Positions 27,869 through 37,389 of a DNA stretch of 64,000 bases are shown here, one piece after another. How positions within the stretch are numbered: the first letter of the stretch is position 1; every line of letters starts with the position of its first letter. The position numbers and the translations under genes were made by a program. The stretch lies in assembly GCF_900102035.1 (NCBI RefSeq), contig NZ_LT629689.1, positions 3,766,001 through 3,830,000 of the forward strand, written 5' to 3'. Source of the DNA: Pseudomonas extremaustralis (lineage in GTDB: Bacteria > Pseudomonadota > Gammaproteobacteria > Pseudomonadales > Pseudomonadaceae). Below the pieces are notes generated by a model. That model saw only the letters and a program-made list of their open reading frames with translations. It searched no databases and was not told the origin of the DNA.

Positions 27869-27886
27869 ACTGACAGCGCTGTCAGT
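27869..27886. promoter_or_regulatory. Perfect 18-bp palindrome upstream of the RND efflux operon
   Basis: ACTGACAGCGCTGTCAGT is a perfect palindrome 81 bp upstream of the adaptor ATG. Symmetry and length fit a TetR-type operator, but no TetR gene is nearby; the operon-encoded regulator is OmpR-type, which usually prefers direct repeats. Confidence 0.5.
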
Positions 27887-27966
27887 TAGCCGTCACCTTG
27901 CTGACCGGGTTGACGGGCTATAAAGACCCTACATTCTTCCAACCCTTTGCCCCGGCGCCTCACTCC

Positions 27967-29133
27967 ATGCAAATACAACGAAAAACCGCCCTGATCGTGG
28001 GTGTCCTCGTCGTGCTGGCTATTGTCGCCTGGGCCTTGACCCGCCCGACCAAGTCCAGGCTGGCGGCGCCCACGGCGATCCCGGTGCGGGTGGTCAGCGT
28101 GGCGCAGCAGGATATTGCGCGTTATGTCAGCGGGATCGGTTCGGTGTTGTCGATGCACAGTGTGGTGATTCGTCCCCAGGTCGACGGCATTCTCACCCGA
28201 TTGCTGGTCAAGGAAGGCCAATGGGTCAAGACCGGCGACCTGCTGGCGACCCTCGATGATCGCTCGATCCGCGCCAGCCTCGACCAGGCCACGGCACAAC
28301 TGGGGGAAAGCCAGGCACAGTTGCAAGTGGCCCTGGTCAACCTCAAGCGCTACAAGGAACTGAGCATCGACGACGGCGTATCCAAGCAGACCTACGACCA
28401 GCAGCAGGCGCTGGTCAACCAACTCAAAGCCACCGCCCAAGGCAACCAGGCGGCCATCGACTCGGCCAAGGTGCAGCTTTCCTACACACAAATTCGCTCA
28501 CCGGTGACGGGCCGTGTGGGTATTCGCACCGTTGATGAAGGCAACTTCCTGCGCACCAGCGATACCCAGGGCCTGTTCTCCGTGACGCAGATTGACCCGA
28601 TCACCGTCGAGTTCTCCCTGCCGCAACAGATGCTGCCGACCCTGCAAGGCCTGATCGCCGCGCCCACCCCTGCCAGCGTCGACGCCTACCTGGGCGCCGA
28701 CACCGACGGCCAGACCGGCGACTTGCTCGGTGAAGGCCACTTGAGCCTGATCGACAACCAGATCAGCTCCACCACCGGCACCCTACGCGCCAAAGCCGAG
28801 TTCAAAAACGCCTCGCAACGCCTGTGGCCGGGGCAACTGGTGACGATCAAGATCCAGACCGCCCTCGACAAGAACGCCCTGGTGGTGCCGCCGACCGTGG
28901 TGCAACGCGGCCTGGACTCGCACTTCGTATACCGGGTCAACGGTGACAAGGTGGAAGTGGTGCCAGTGCAGGTGACTTACCAGAACAGCGACGTGAACAT
29001 CATCAAGGGCGTGCAGGCCGGCGATGTGCTGGTCAGTGATGGCCAGTCGCGGCTCAAGGCGGGCGCTCGGGTGGAGGTGCTCAAGGAGCCGCCGCAAGTG
29101 ATCCAGACCGTCGACGCCAAGGTGCAACCATGA
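27967..29133 (+). CDS. RND efflux periplasmic adaptor (MdtA-like)
   Basis: The 388-residue membrane-fusion protein begins with an N-terminal anchor (about residues 8-26), followed by the HlyD half-motif VDGILTRLLVKEGQWVKTGD, an alpha-hairpin (about 95-170), the second lipoyl half, and a beta-barrel/membrane-proximal domain. The ATG at 27967 is chosen because the upstream open frame has no hydrophobic or family-like sequence. It overlaps the permease start by 4 bp (ATGA). No outer-membrane factor is encoded here, so it presumably borrows one from elsewhere. Confidence 0.9.
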   Translation: MQIQRKTALIVGVLVVLAIVAWALTRPTKSRLAAPTAIPVRVVSVAQQDIARYVSGIGSVLSMHSVVIRPQVDGILTRLLVKEGQWVKTGDLLATLDDRSIRASLDQATAQLGESQAQLQVALVNLKRYKELSIDDGVSKQTYDQQQALVNQLKATAQGNQAAIDSAKVQLSYTQIRSPVTGRVGIRTVDEGNFLRTSDTQGLFSVTQIDPITVEFSLPQQMLPTLQGLIAAPTPASVDAYLGADTDGQTGDLLGEGHLSLIDNQISSTTGTLRAKAEFKNASQRLWPGQLVTIKIQTALDKNALVVPPTVVQRGLDSHFVYRVNGDKVEVVPVQVTYQNSDVNIIKGVQAGDVLVSDGQSRLKAGARVEVLKEPPQVIQTVDAKVQP

Positions 29134-32100
29134 GCGGCAGCCGTTCACCGTCGGCCTGGTGCGTCGACCACCCGGTCGCCACCCTGCTGCTGACGTTCGC
29201 CCTGGTGTTGCTCGGGCTGATTGCCTTCCCGCAACTGGCTGTCGCCCCACTGCCGGAAGCGGAATTTCCGACGATCCAAGTCACAGCGCAATTGCCCGGC
29301 GCCAGCCCGGACACCATGGCCTCGTCGGTGGCCACGCCCCTGGAAGTGCAATTCAGCGCCATCCCCGGCATGACCCAGATGACCTCCAGCAGTGCCTTGG
29401 GCTCCAGCCTCTTGACCCTGCAATTCACCCTGAACAAAAGCATCGACACTGCGGCCCAGGAAGTCCAGGCGGCGATCAACACCGCCTCCGGCAAACTGCC
29501 CAGTGATATGCCCAGCCTGCCGACCTGGAAAAAGGTCAACCCGGCGGACAGCCCGGTGCTGATCCTCAGCGTCAGTTCCGACAGCATGCCCAGCACCGAA
29601 CTGAGCGACTACGTGGAAACCCTGCTGGCGCGGCAGATCAGCCAGATCGATGGCGTCGGCCAGATCAACATCACCGGCCAGCAACGCCCGGCGATTCGTG
29701 TGCAGGCATCGCCCGATAAACTCGCGGCCATCGGCCTGACCCTGGCCGACATCCGCTTGGCGATCCAACAGTCGAGCCTGAACCTGGCCAAAGGCGCGAT
29801 CTATGGGGAAAACAGCGTGTCGACCCTGTCGAGCAACGACCAGCTGTTTCAGGCGGACGACTATGCCCAATTGATCGTGTCCTACAAGAATGGCGCGCCG
29901 GTTCAACTGCGCGACATCGCCAAAGTCGTCGACGGTTCGGAAAACGCCTACGTCCAGGCCTGGTCCGGCGACACACCGGGGGTCAACCTGGTGATCTCGC
30001 GCCAACCCGGCGCGAACATCGTCGAGACCGTCGACCGCATTCAAGCGGAACTGCCGCGCCTGCAGGCCATGCTGCCGGCCTCGGTGCAGGTCAGTGTGTT
30101 GAGCGACCGCACCAAGACCATCCGCGCGTCCCTGCACGAAGTAGAAGTGACCCTGCTGATCGCAGTGTTGCTGGTGGTGGCGGTGATGGCGTTGTTCCTG
30201 CGCCAGCTGTCGGCGACCTTGATTGTGTCCAGCGTGCTCGGGGTGTCGCTGATCGCCAGTTTCGCCTTGATGTACGTGATGGGCTTCAGCCTGAACAACC
30301 TGACCCTGGTGGCGATCGTCATCGCCGTGGGCTTTGTGGTGGACGATGCAATCGTGGTGGTGGAAAACATTCACCGCCACCTCGAGGCCGGACTCGGCCA
30401 GCGCGAAGCGGCGATCAAGGGCGCCGGCGAGATTGGCTTCACCGTGGTGTCCATCAGCTTCTCGCTGGTGGCGGCGTTCATTCCGCTGCTGTTCATGGGC
30501 GGCGTGGTCGGGCGTTTGTTCAAGGAATTCGCGCTGACGGCGACCTCGACCATCCTGATTTCGGTGGTGGTCTCGCTGACGCTGGCGCCGACCCTGGCCG
30601 CGCTGTTCATGCGCGCCCCGACCCATCCGGCCCACGACAAACCCAGTTTCAGCGAACGCCTGCTGGCCGGTTATGCGCGCAACCTGCGCCGCGCCCTGGC
30701 CCATCAACGCAGCATGCTGGCGATCTTCATGGTGACGCTGGCGCTGGCGGTGGTCGGCTATGTGTTTATCCCCAAGGGGTTCTTTCCGGTACAGGACACC
30801 GGTTTCGTGCTTGGCACCAGCGAAGCGGCGGCCGATGTGTCGTACCCGGACATGGTCGCCAAGCACAAGGCCCTGGCCGAGATCGTCAAGGACGACCCGG
30901 CGGTGCAGGCGTTTTCCCATTCGGTGGGGGTCACCGGCAGCAACCAGACCATCGCCAATGGCCGCTTCTGGATCGCGTTGAAAGACCGGGGCGATCGCGA
31001 TGTATCCGCCAGCCAATTCATCGACCGCATCCGCCCGAAACTGGCGAAAGTACCGGGCATCGTCCTGTACCTGCGCGCCGGCCAGGACATCAACCTCAGC
31101 TCCGGCCCCAGCCGCGCCCAGTATCAATATGTGCTCAAGAGCAACGACGGCCCGACGCTGAACACCTGGACCCAGCGCCTCACCGAAAAACTGCGTGCCA
31201 ACCCGGCGTTTCGCGACCTGTCCAACGACCTGCAACTGGGCGGCAGCATCACCCACATCAGCATCGACCGTCAGGCCGCCGCGCGCTTCGGCCTGACCGC
31301 CACCGATGTCGACCAGGCGCTGTACGACGCCTTCGGCCAGCGCCAGATCAATGAGTTCCAGACCGAGATCAACCAGTACCAGGTGGTGCTGGAACTGGAC
31401 ACCCAGCAACGCGGCAAGGTGGAAAGCCTGAATTACTTCTACCTGCGCTCGCCGCTGACCAATGAAATGGTGCCGCTGTCGGCGCTGGCCAAGGTCGATC
31501 CGCCGACCATCGGCCCCTTGTCCATCAGCCATGACGGCATGTTCCCCGCCGCCAACCTGTCGTTCAACCTGGCACCGGGGGTGGCGTTGGGCGATGCGGT
31601 GATCATGCTCGACCAGGCCAAGAACGCAATCGGCATGCCGACCACCATCATCGGCAACTTCCAGGGCGCGGCCCAGGCGTTCCAGAGTTCCCTGGCCAGT
31701 CAGCCGTGGCTGATCCTGGCGGCGCTGGTGGCGGTGTACATCATCCTCGGCGTGCTGTACGAAAGTTTCGTCCACCCGCTGACGATCATTTCCACCTTGC
31801 CGTCGGCGGGGCTGGGCGCGTTGATCATGTTGTGGCTGCTGGGCCAGGACTTTTCGATCATGGCCTTGATCGGCCTGGTGCTGCTAATCGGCATCGTCAA
31901 GAAGAACGGCATCCTGATGATCGACTTCGCCCTGGAAGCTCAAAGGGTCAGAGGCCTGCCGCCGCAGGAAGCGATCTACGAAGCCTGCGTCACGCGGTTC
32001 CGGCCGATCATCATGACCACCCTCGCCGCCCTGCTCGGCGCCGTGCCGCTGATGCTCGGCGCCGGCCCCGGCGCCGAACTGCGCCAGCCCCTGGGCATCG

Positions 32101-32225
32101 CGGTGGTCGGCGGTTTGCTGGTGAGTCAGGCGCTGACCTTGTTCACCACGCCGGTCATATACTTGTACCTCGAGAAGTTTTTCCACAGGCCCACACCAAC
32201 GCCTGCGTTGGCGACCACACATTAA
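29130..32225 (+). CDS. RND multidrug efflux permease (HAE1, MdtB/MdtC-like)
   Basis: The 1031-residue product has the complete RND layout: TM1, a large periplasmic loop, TM2-6, TM7, a second loop, and TM8-12. The proton-relay aspartate pair in TM4 is intact (GFVVDDAIVVVENIHRHLE, about residues 404-405), and the TM11-region signature LIGIVKKNGILMIDFA is present. Sequence style (ISTLPSAGLGALIMLWLLGQ) is closer to MdtB/MdtC/MuxB than to MexB. Substrate range is unknown. It is co-transcribed with its adaptor and followed 9 bp later by a two-component system. Confidence 0.92.
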   Translation: MSGSRSPSAWCVDHPVATLLLTFALVLLGLIAFPQLAVAPLPEAEFPTIQVTAQLPGASPDTMASSVATPLEVQFSAIPGMTQMTSSSALGSSLLTLQFTLNKSIDTAAQEVQAAINTASGKLPSDMPSLPTWKKVNPADSPVLILSVSSDSMPSTELSDYVETLLARQISQIDGVGQINITGQQRPAIRVQASPDKLAAIGLTLADIRLAIQQSSLNLAKGAIYGENSVSTLSSNDQLFQADDYAQLIVSYKNGAPVQLRDIAKVVDGSENAYVQAWSGDTPGVNLVISRQPGANIVETVDRIQAELPRLQAMLPASVQVSVLSDRTKTIRASLHEVEVTLLIAVLLVVAVMALFLRQLSATLIVSSVLGVSLIASFALMYVMGFSLNNLTLVAIVIAVGFVVDDAIVVVENIHRHLEAGLGQREAAIKGAGEIGFTVVSISFSLVAAFIPLLFMGGVVGRLFKEFALTATSTILISVVVSLTLAPTLAALFMRAPTHPAHDKPSFSERLLAGYARNLRRALAHQRSMLAIFMVTLALAVVGYVFIPKGFFPVQDTGFVLGTSEAAADVSYPDMVAKHKALAEIVKDDPAVQAFSHSVGVTGSNQTIANGRFWIALKDRGDRDVSASQFIDRIRPKLAKVPGIVLYLRAGQDINLSSGPSRAQYQYVLKSNDGPTLNTWTQRLTEKLRANPAFRDLSNDLQLGGSITHISIDRQAAARFGLTATDVDQALYDAFGQRQINEFQTEINQYQVVLELDTQQRGKVESLNYFYLRSPLTNEMVPLSALAKVDPPTIGPLSISHDGMFPAANLSFNLAPGVALGDAVIMLDQAKNAIGMPTTIIGNFQGAAQAFQSSLASQPWLILAALVAVYIILGVLYESFVHPLTIISTLPSAGLGALIMLWLLGQDFSIMALIGLVLLIGIVKKNGILMIDFALEAQRVRGLPPQEAIYEACVTRFRPIIMTTLAALLGAVPLMLGAGPGAELRQPLGIAVVGGLLVSQALTLFTTPVIYLYLEKFFHRPTPTPALATTH

Positions 32226-32234
32226 GGCGGGGTC

Positions 32235-32912
32235 ATGCGCGTCCTGATCGTTGAAGATGAAGAAAAAACCGCGGACTACCTGCATCGCGGCCTGACGGAA
32301 CAAGGCTACACCGTCGATGTGGCGCGCGAAGGCGTGGAGGGTTTGCACCTGGCGCTGGAGAACGATTACGCGGTGATCGTGCTCGACGTGATGCTGCCCG
32401 GCCTCGACGGCTTTGGTGTGCTGCGCGCCCTGCGCGCGCGCAAGCAGACGCCGGTGATCATGCTCACCGCCCGCGAGCGCGTGGAAGACCGCATTCGTGG
32501 CCTGCGCGAAGGCGCCGACGATTACCTGGGCAAGCCGTTTTCCTTCCTTGAACTGGTGGCGCGCCTGCAAGCCCTGACCCGCCGCAGCGGTGGCCACGAA
32601 CCGGTGCAAGTGACGGTGGCCGACCTGTGGATCGACCTGATCAGCCGCAAGGCCAGCCGCAACGGCATGCGCCTGGACCTGACCGCCAAGGAGTTCTCGC
32701 TGCTCAGCGTATTGGCGCGGCGCCAGGGGGAAATCCTGTCCAAGACGGCAATAGCGGAAATGGTCTGGGACATCAATTTCGACAGCGACGCCAACGTGGT
32801 GGAAGTGGCGATCAAGCGCCTGCGCGCCAAGCTCGATGGGCCGTTCGACACCAAGCTGCTGCACACCATCCGTGGCATGGGCTATGTGCTGGAGAGCCGC
32901 AGTGTCGACTAA
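32235..32912 (+). CDS. OmpR-family response regulator
   Basis: The 225-residue product has an N-terminal receiver domain with phosphoacceptor D51 (VIVLDVMLPG), T78 and a lysine near 100 (YLGKPFSF), and a C-terminal winged-helix DNA-binding domain ending HTIRGMGYVLE. The sequence resembles the heavy-metal/copper subgroup (CopR, CzcR, IrlR). Location directly after the RND genes suggests it controls them. It overlaps the kinase gene by 11 bp. Confidence 0.92.
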   Translation: MRVLIVEDEEKTADYLHRGLTEQGYTVDVAREGVEGLHLALENDYAVIVLDVMLPGLDGFGVLRALRARKQTPVIMLTARERVEDRIRGLREGADDYLGKPFSFLELVARLQALTRRSGGHEPVQVTVADLWIDLISRKASRNGMRLDLTAKEFSLLSVLARRQGEILSKTAIAEMVWDINFDSDANVVEVAIKRLRAKLDGPFDTKLLHTIRGMGYVLESRSVD

Positions 32913-34266
32913 TTCCATCGCCCTGCGCCTGAGCGGCATGTTCACCCTGGTGGCGCTGCTGATCTTCCTGTTGATCGGCGGCGCGCTCTATCAGCAGGTG
33001 GACCGTGGCCTGGGCCTGCTGCCGGAGGCCGAACTGGATGCGCGCTACAGCGTGCTGGAGTCATCGGTGACGCGTTTCGGCACGCCGGAACATTGGGTCA
33101 AGATCAAAGCCAAGCTCAAGTTGCTGGCGGAGGAAGACAAGCGCATCCGTTTCTGGGTGGTGAGCAGCGATCCGAACTACGAGTATGGCAACCCCGATGC
33201 ACAGATCCGCGCCTTCGCCGCCGGCCCGACCGGCAAGCGCGACTTGCGCCTGGCCGGCCATGACGACCCGTTCAAAGTGCTGGTGAGCCAGTTCCCCGCC
33301 CAGGAGCAGCGCCCGCCGTTGCGCTTCATGATCGCCATCGACACCGAAAACTTCCGCGCCACCCAACACCATTTACTGGTGGCGCTGATCAGCCTGGCGT
33401 TTGTCGGCGTGGTCCTGGCCGCGCTGCTGGGGTTCTGGGTCTCGCGCATCGGCCTCAAACCCTTGGGCAGACTCTCGGACGAAGCACAAAAACTCGCACC
33501 GCCCAAGCTCTCGGGGCGCCTGCAACTGTCGCCATTGCCGCCGGAACTGCGCCAGTTCGTCAGCTCGTTCAACGCCACCCTGGATCGCGTCGAGCAAGCC
33601 TATTCACGCCTGGAGTCGTTCAACGCCGACGTGGCCCACGAACTGCGCTCGCCGCTGACCAACCTGATCGGCCAGACCCAGGTGGCGTTGACGCGCGGGC
33701 GTTCGGCCGAGCATTACTTCGAGGTCCTGCAATCGAACCTGGAAGAACTGGAGCGCCTGCGCTCGATCATCAACGACATGCTGTTCCTGGCCAGTGCCGA
33801 CCAGGGCAGCAAGGCCACCAAACTGATCGAAAGCTCCCTGGCCGACGAAGTAGCGACCACCCTCGACTACCTGGATTTCATCCTCGAAGACGCCCAAGTC
33901 CAAGTGCGCGTACACGGTGACGCCGTGGTGCAGATCGAAAAAGCCCACCTGCGTCGCGCCCTGATCAACCTGTTGAGCAACGCGGTGCAACACACCGCGC
34001 CGGGACAGGTGATCGAGGTGAACATCGACGTACAGGCGCACCAAGTGGCGATCGGCGTGACCAACCCTGGCGACACCATTGCCAGCGAGCACCTGCCCCG
34101 GCTGTTCGAACGGTTTTATCGGGTGGATGCTTCGCGCAGTAACAGCGGGGCGAATCACGGGTTGGGCCTGGCAATCGTCAAGGCCATTGCGTTGATGCAT
34201 GGCGGCGATGTGTTCGTGCGCAGCGAGCGCGGCGGCAACACCTTTGGCATCACCCTGCCCGTCTGA
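32902..34266 (+). CDS. Sensor histidine kinase (heavy-metal-type)
   Basis: This is the partner of the preceding regulator. It starts at GTG 32902 behind GGAGAG, overlapping the regulator gene, and gives 454 residues. Transmembrane helices lie at about 9-31 and 158-181 and flank a periplasmic sensor of about 125 residues. A HAMP-like linker follows, then the H-box with His246 (VAHELRSP), an N-box (LINLLSNAVQHT) and ATP lid motifs (GLGLAIVKAI). The periplasmic domain has no clear metal-binding cysteines or histidine clusters, so the signal is unknown. Confidence 0.9.
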   Translation: MSTNSIALRLSGMFTLVALLIFLLIGGALYQQVDRGLGLLPEAELDARYSVLESSVTRFGTPEHWVKIKAKLKLLAEEDKRIRFWVVSSDPNYEYGNPDAQIRAFAAGPTGKRDLRLAGHDDPFKVLVSQFPAQEQRPPLRFMIAIDTENFRATQHHLLVALISLAFVGVVLAALLGFWVSRIGLKPLGRLSDEAQKLAPPKLSGRLQLSPLPPELRQFVSSFNATLDRVEQAYSRLESFNADVAHELRSPLTNLIGQTQVALTRGRSAEHYFEVLQSNLEELERLRSIINDMLFLASADQGSKATKLIESSLADEVATTLDYLDFILEDAQVQVRVHGDAVVQIEKAHLRRALINLLSNAVQHTAPGQVIEVNIDVQAHQVAIGVTNPGDTIASEHLPRLFERFYRVDASRSNSGANHGLGLAIVKAIALMHGGDVFVRSERGGNTFGITLPV

Positions 34267-34691
34267 GCCCGGCAGGGGCCGGCCCCTACCCTTGCGATTT
34301 AGGTAACAGTCATTATCTTGTTACACTCTGTATCACACCGTTCACCTGCGTTAATTTGACGCATCGATGAGCGCGACGGCAAACACACCTGACCCGCTTA
34401 CCCAAATTTCCCTCGACTTATTTCCAGGGCTCTACACTGGGAATCTGTCTTTAAAGCCGCTGAGTCCCAGCGGCTTTTTTTTGTCAAAAAGGCCACCTTC
34501 CGCCGCGACCTTGGCCTTACGTACAGCAGTGGTAATGGCTACTCGGCGGTGGATTGGGAGTGAATACCGGGTGATCGTGTCGTCTATCCGATCAATGTGT
34601 TGTAAGGCGCTGCGCTTTCTTTTCAACCAAACAATCAATTTTCATCGGGTACAACTAAACTGCCAGCATCTTCACCACTAAAGTCTGTCCG
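34267..34691. other. 425-bp intergenic region without a credible gene
   Basis: The region lies between the kinase and the diguanylate cyclase. The open frame across it has no family-like features. It contains the forward terminator at 34454-34482. Sequence from 34300 to 34453 could encode a short RNA ending at that terminator, but no convincing promoter was found; the second half (34490-34690) is lower in G+C and presumably holds the cyclase promoter. Confidence 0.5.
34454..34482 (+). terminator. Intrinsic terminator downstream of the RND/two-component operon
   Basis: AAGCCGCTG and CAGCGGCTT form a perfect 9-bp stem with a 5-nt loop, followed by an 8-T run. It is 187 bp beyond the kinase stop. 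Confidence 0.85.
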
Positions 34692-36188
34692 ATGAGTCAA
34701 CACCCTGCTCGTACCCCGCCTGAACGCCCAGAGCTGTTGCTGATGCTGGGCAGTGGCCTCGCCGTTGCGTTGATCGTGATCATGGTCTCGGCGTTGTTGA
34801 TCCGCGAGCACACCAGCGCCCTACAGGCAGCCAAACGCTCAACCACTAACATTGCCCAACTGATCAATGCGGATGTGCTGCGTAACGTCGAGCTCTATGA
34901 CCTCGCACTGCAAGGGCTGATCGCGGCCACGCAGCGCACGGATTTGTCCAAGGTATCGGCAGACATCCGACACCTGGTGCAGTTTGAACGGTCGGCGGCC
35001 GCGCCGTTCAAAGGCGAAGTGCTGTTGCTGGACGCCAATGGCAGCGTCGTCGCTGACTCCTCGACGCTCAAGCCGACCCCACGTAGCTTCGCCGATCGCG
35101 ACTTCTTCCTCGCGCACAAAAATGCCACCCAGGCTGGCCTGTTCATCAGCCGTCCGTTCAAGATCCAGTGCAATTGCGAGCAGGTCTGGCGCATTGCATT
35201 CAGCCGCCGCGTCATCGGCGCCGACGGTGAATTCGCCGGAGTCGCGGTGGCCACCATGCGCCTGGCGTACTTCGATCAGTTGTTCAACAGCCTGACCATC
35301 GGCAATAGCAGCTCGGTCAACCTGCTGAACGACCACGGCATCCTCCTGGCCCAGCAACCGCTGCTGGAGCGCGACATGATCAACAAGGACCTGAGCGACT
35401 TTCCCAACTTCAAACGCATAGTGCGCGATGGAAGCGGCAGCTTTCGCGCCGTCTCAGGCATCACCGGCAAGGAGCGCTTGTACACCTTCAGCAACGTCGG
35501 CGAGCTGCCTCTGATTGTGGTGGTGGTGCTGTCCAGCGAGGATGTGTTCGCCCCCTGGAACCGCGCAGCGATGCTGACCGGCGGCGCCACCGGCATCCTG
35601 TGTATTGGCCTGTTATGGCTGACCTGGATGTTACGCCGGGAACTGCGACGCCGTTATCGCGCGGAGAAGGTGCTGTCAGAACTGGCAGCCACCGACGCAC
35701 TCACCGGCCTGGCCAACCGCCGCATGCTGGACCAACGCCTGCGCCTGGAATGGGACCGCGCCCAGCGGTCCGCCGAACCGCTGACGCTGTTGATGATCGA
35801 CGTCGACCATTTCAAGGCCTTCAACGACCGCCATGGTCATCACGGCGGCGATGAAGCGTTGCGCAACGTTGCCCAGGTGATCGGCAACAATATCCGGCGC
35901 CCGGCCGACCTGGCCGCACGTTATGGCGGGGAGGAATTCGCCGTGGTGTTGCCGGCCACCGACTCCAGAGGCGCATGGCTGATTGCTGAACATATCCGCA
36001 ATGGCGTCGAGCACTTGCCACAGGTAGCCGGCGCCGAACGACCGATCACCGTCAGTATCGGTATGTGTACCTGGGATAAACGCAGCCGCCTGTCGCTGGA
36101 AACTTTGCTGCTCAGTGCCGACCAAGCGTTGTATGAGGCCAAGCACAGCGGACGCAATCGAATCGTGGAAGCTGAAAATCCCGCCTGA
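34692..36188 (+). CDS. Membrane diguanylate cyclase with periplasmic Cache-type sensor
   Basis: The enzyme makes c-di-GMP from two GTP. TM1 is at about residues 15-37 and TM2 at about 300-318; the roughly 260-residue periplasmic region between has the dCache/PDC pattern (for example SFADRDFFLAHK, SRRVIGADGEFAGVAVA). The cytoplasmic GGDEF domain has an active GGEEF at 412-416 and an intact inhibitory I-site RPAD at 403-406, so product feedback is expected. Length is 498. Although 19 kb from alg44, its product is the ligand of Alg44; a functional link is speculative. Confidence 0.93.
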   Translation: MSQHPARTPPERPELLLMLGSGLAVALIVIMVSALLIREHTSALQAAKRSTTNIAQLINADVLRNVELYDLALQGLIAATQRTDLSKVSADIRHLVQFERSAAAPFKGEVLLLDANGSVVADSSTLKPTPRSFADRDFFLAHKNATQAGLFISRPFKIQCNCEQVWRIAFSRRVIGADGEFAGVAVATMRLAYFDQLFNSLTIGNSSSVNLLNDHGILLAQQPLLERDMINKDLSDFPNFKRIVRDGSGSFRAVSGITGKERLYTFSNVGELPLIVVVVLSSEDVFAPWNRAAMLTGGATGILCIGLLWLTWMLRRELRRRYRAEKVLSELAATDALTGLANRRMLDQRLRLEWDRAQRSAEPLTLLMIDVDHFKAFNDRHGHHGGDEALRNVAQVIGNNIRRPADLAARYGGEEFAVVLPATDSRGAWLIAEHIRNGVEHLPQVAGAERPITVSIGMCTWDKRSRLSLETLLLSADQALYEAKHSGRNRIVEAENPA

Positions 36189-36194
36189 TGTGCC

Positions 36195-36301
36195 TGTGGG
36201 TAGGAGCGAGCTTGCTCGCGAAGATCGCTAACGATGACGCAGCATAATCAGGCAACCCGCGGGGCCTATGGGTTTTTCGCGAGCAAGCTCGTTCCTACAG
36301 A
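36195..36301 (+). repeat. REP doublet after the diguanylate cyclase gene
   Basis: TGTGGGTAGGAGCGAGCTTG then CTCGCGA at the left and TTCGCGAGCAAGCTCGTTCC then TACAG at the right form an inverted pair of the same subtype as the copy at 13911. Confidence 0.8.
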
Positions 36302-36314
36302 ATCGCATGCACAT

Positions 36315-36338
36315 AAAAAAGGCCACCCGAAGGCAGCC
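36315..36338 (-). terminator. Intrinsic terminator of lpxC / dcw cluster
   Basis: On the - strand, GGCTGCCTTCGGGTGGCC forms a stem with a TTCG-type loop followed by a 6-T run, 28 bp after the lpxC stop. Confidence 0.8.
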
Positions 36339-36365
36339 CTAAAACTAAAGAAAGAGAGTTGTGAC

Positions 36366-37313
<948 letters not shown>

Positions 37314-37389
37314 TCAACAAAGGCTGGCGATGATAGCAGACCAGACCTTTGCTGAACACCAATCACCTTCATAGCCCTGATACATTCCA

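Noticed and set aside
29145..31775. 876-codon open frame on the - strand opposite the RND permease
   Set aside because: Composition is Gln/His/Arg/Asp-rich and lacks any motif; it is the antisense shadow of a real high-G+C gene with all RND hallmarks.
34692..36188. Direct pairing of this diguanylate cyclase with Alg44
   Set aside because: Both are present in the window, but they are 32 kb apart and there is no sequence evidence for a dedicated pair; recorded only as a possibility.
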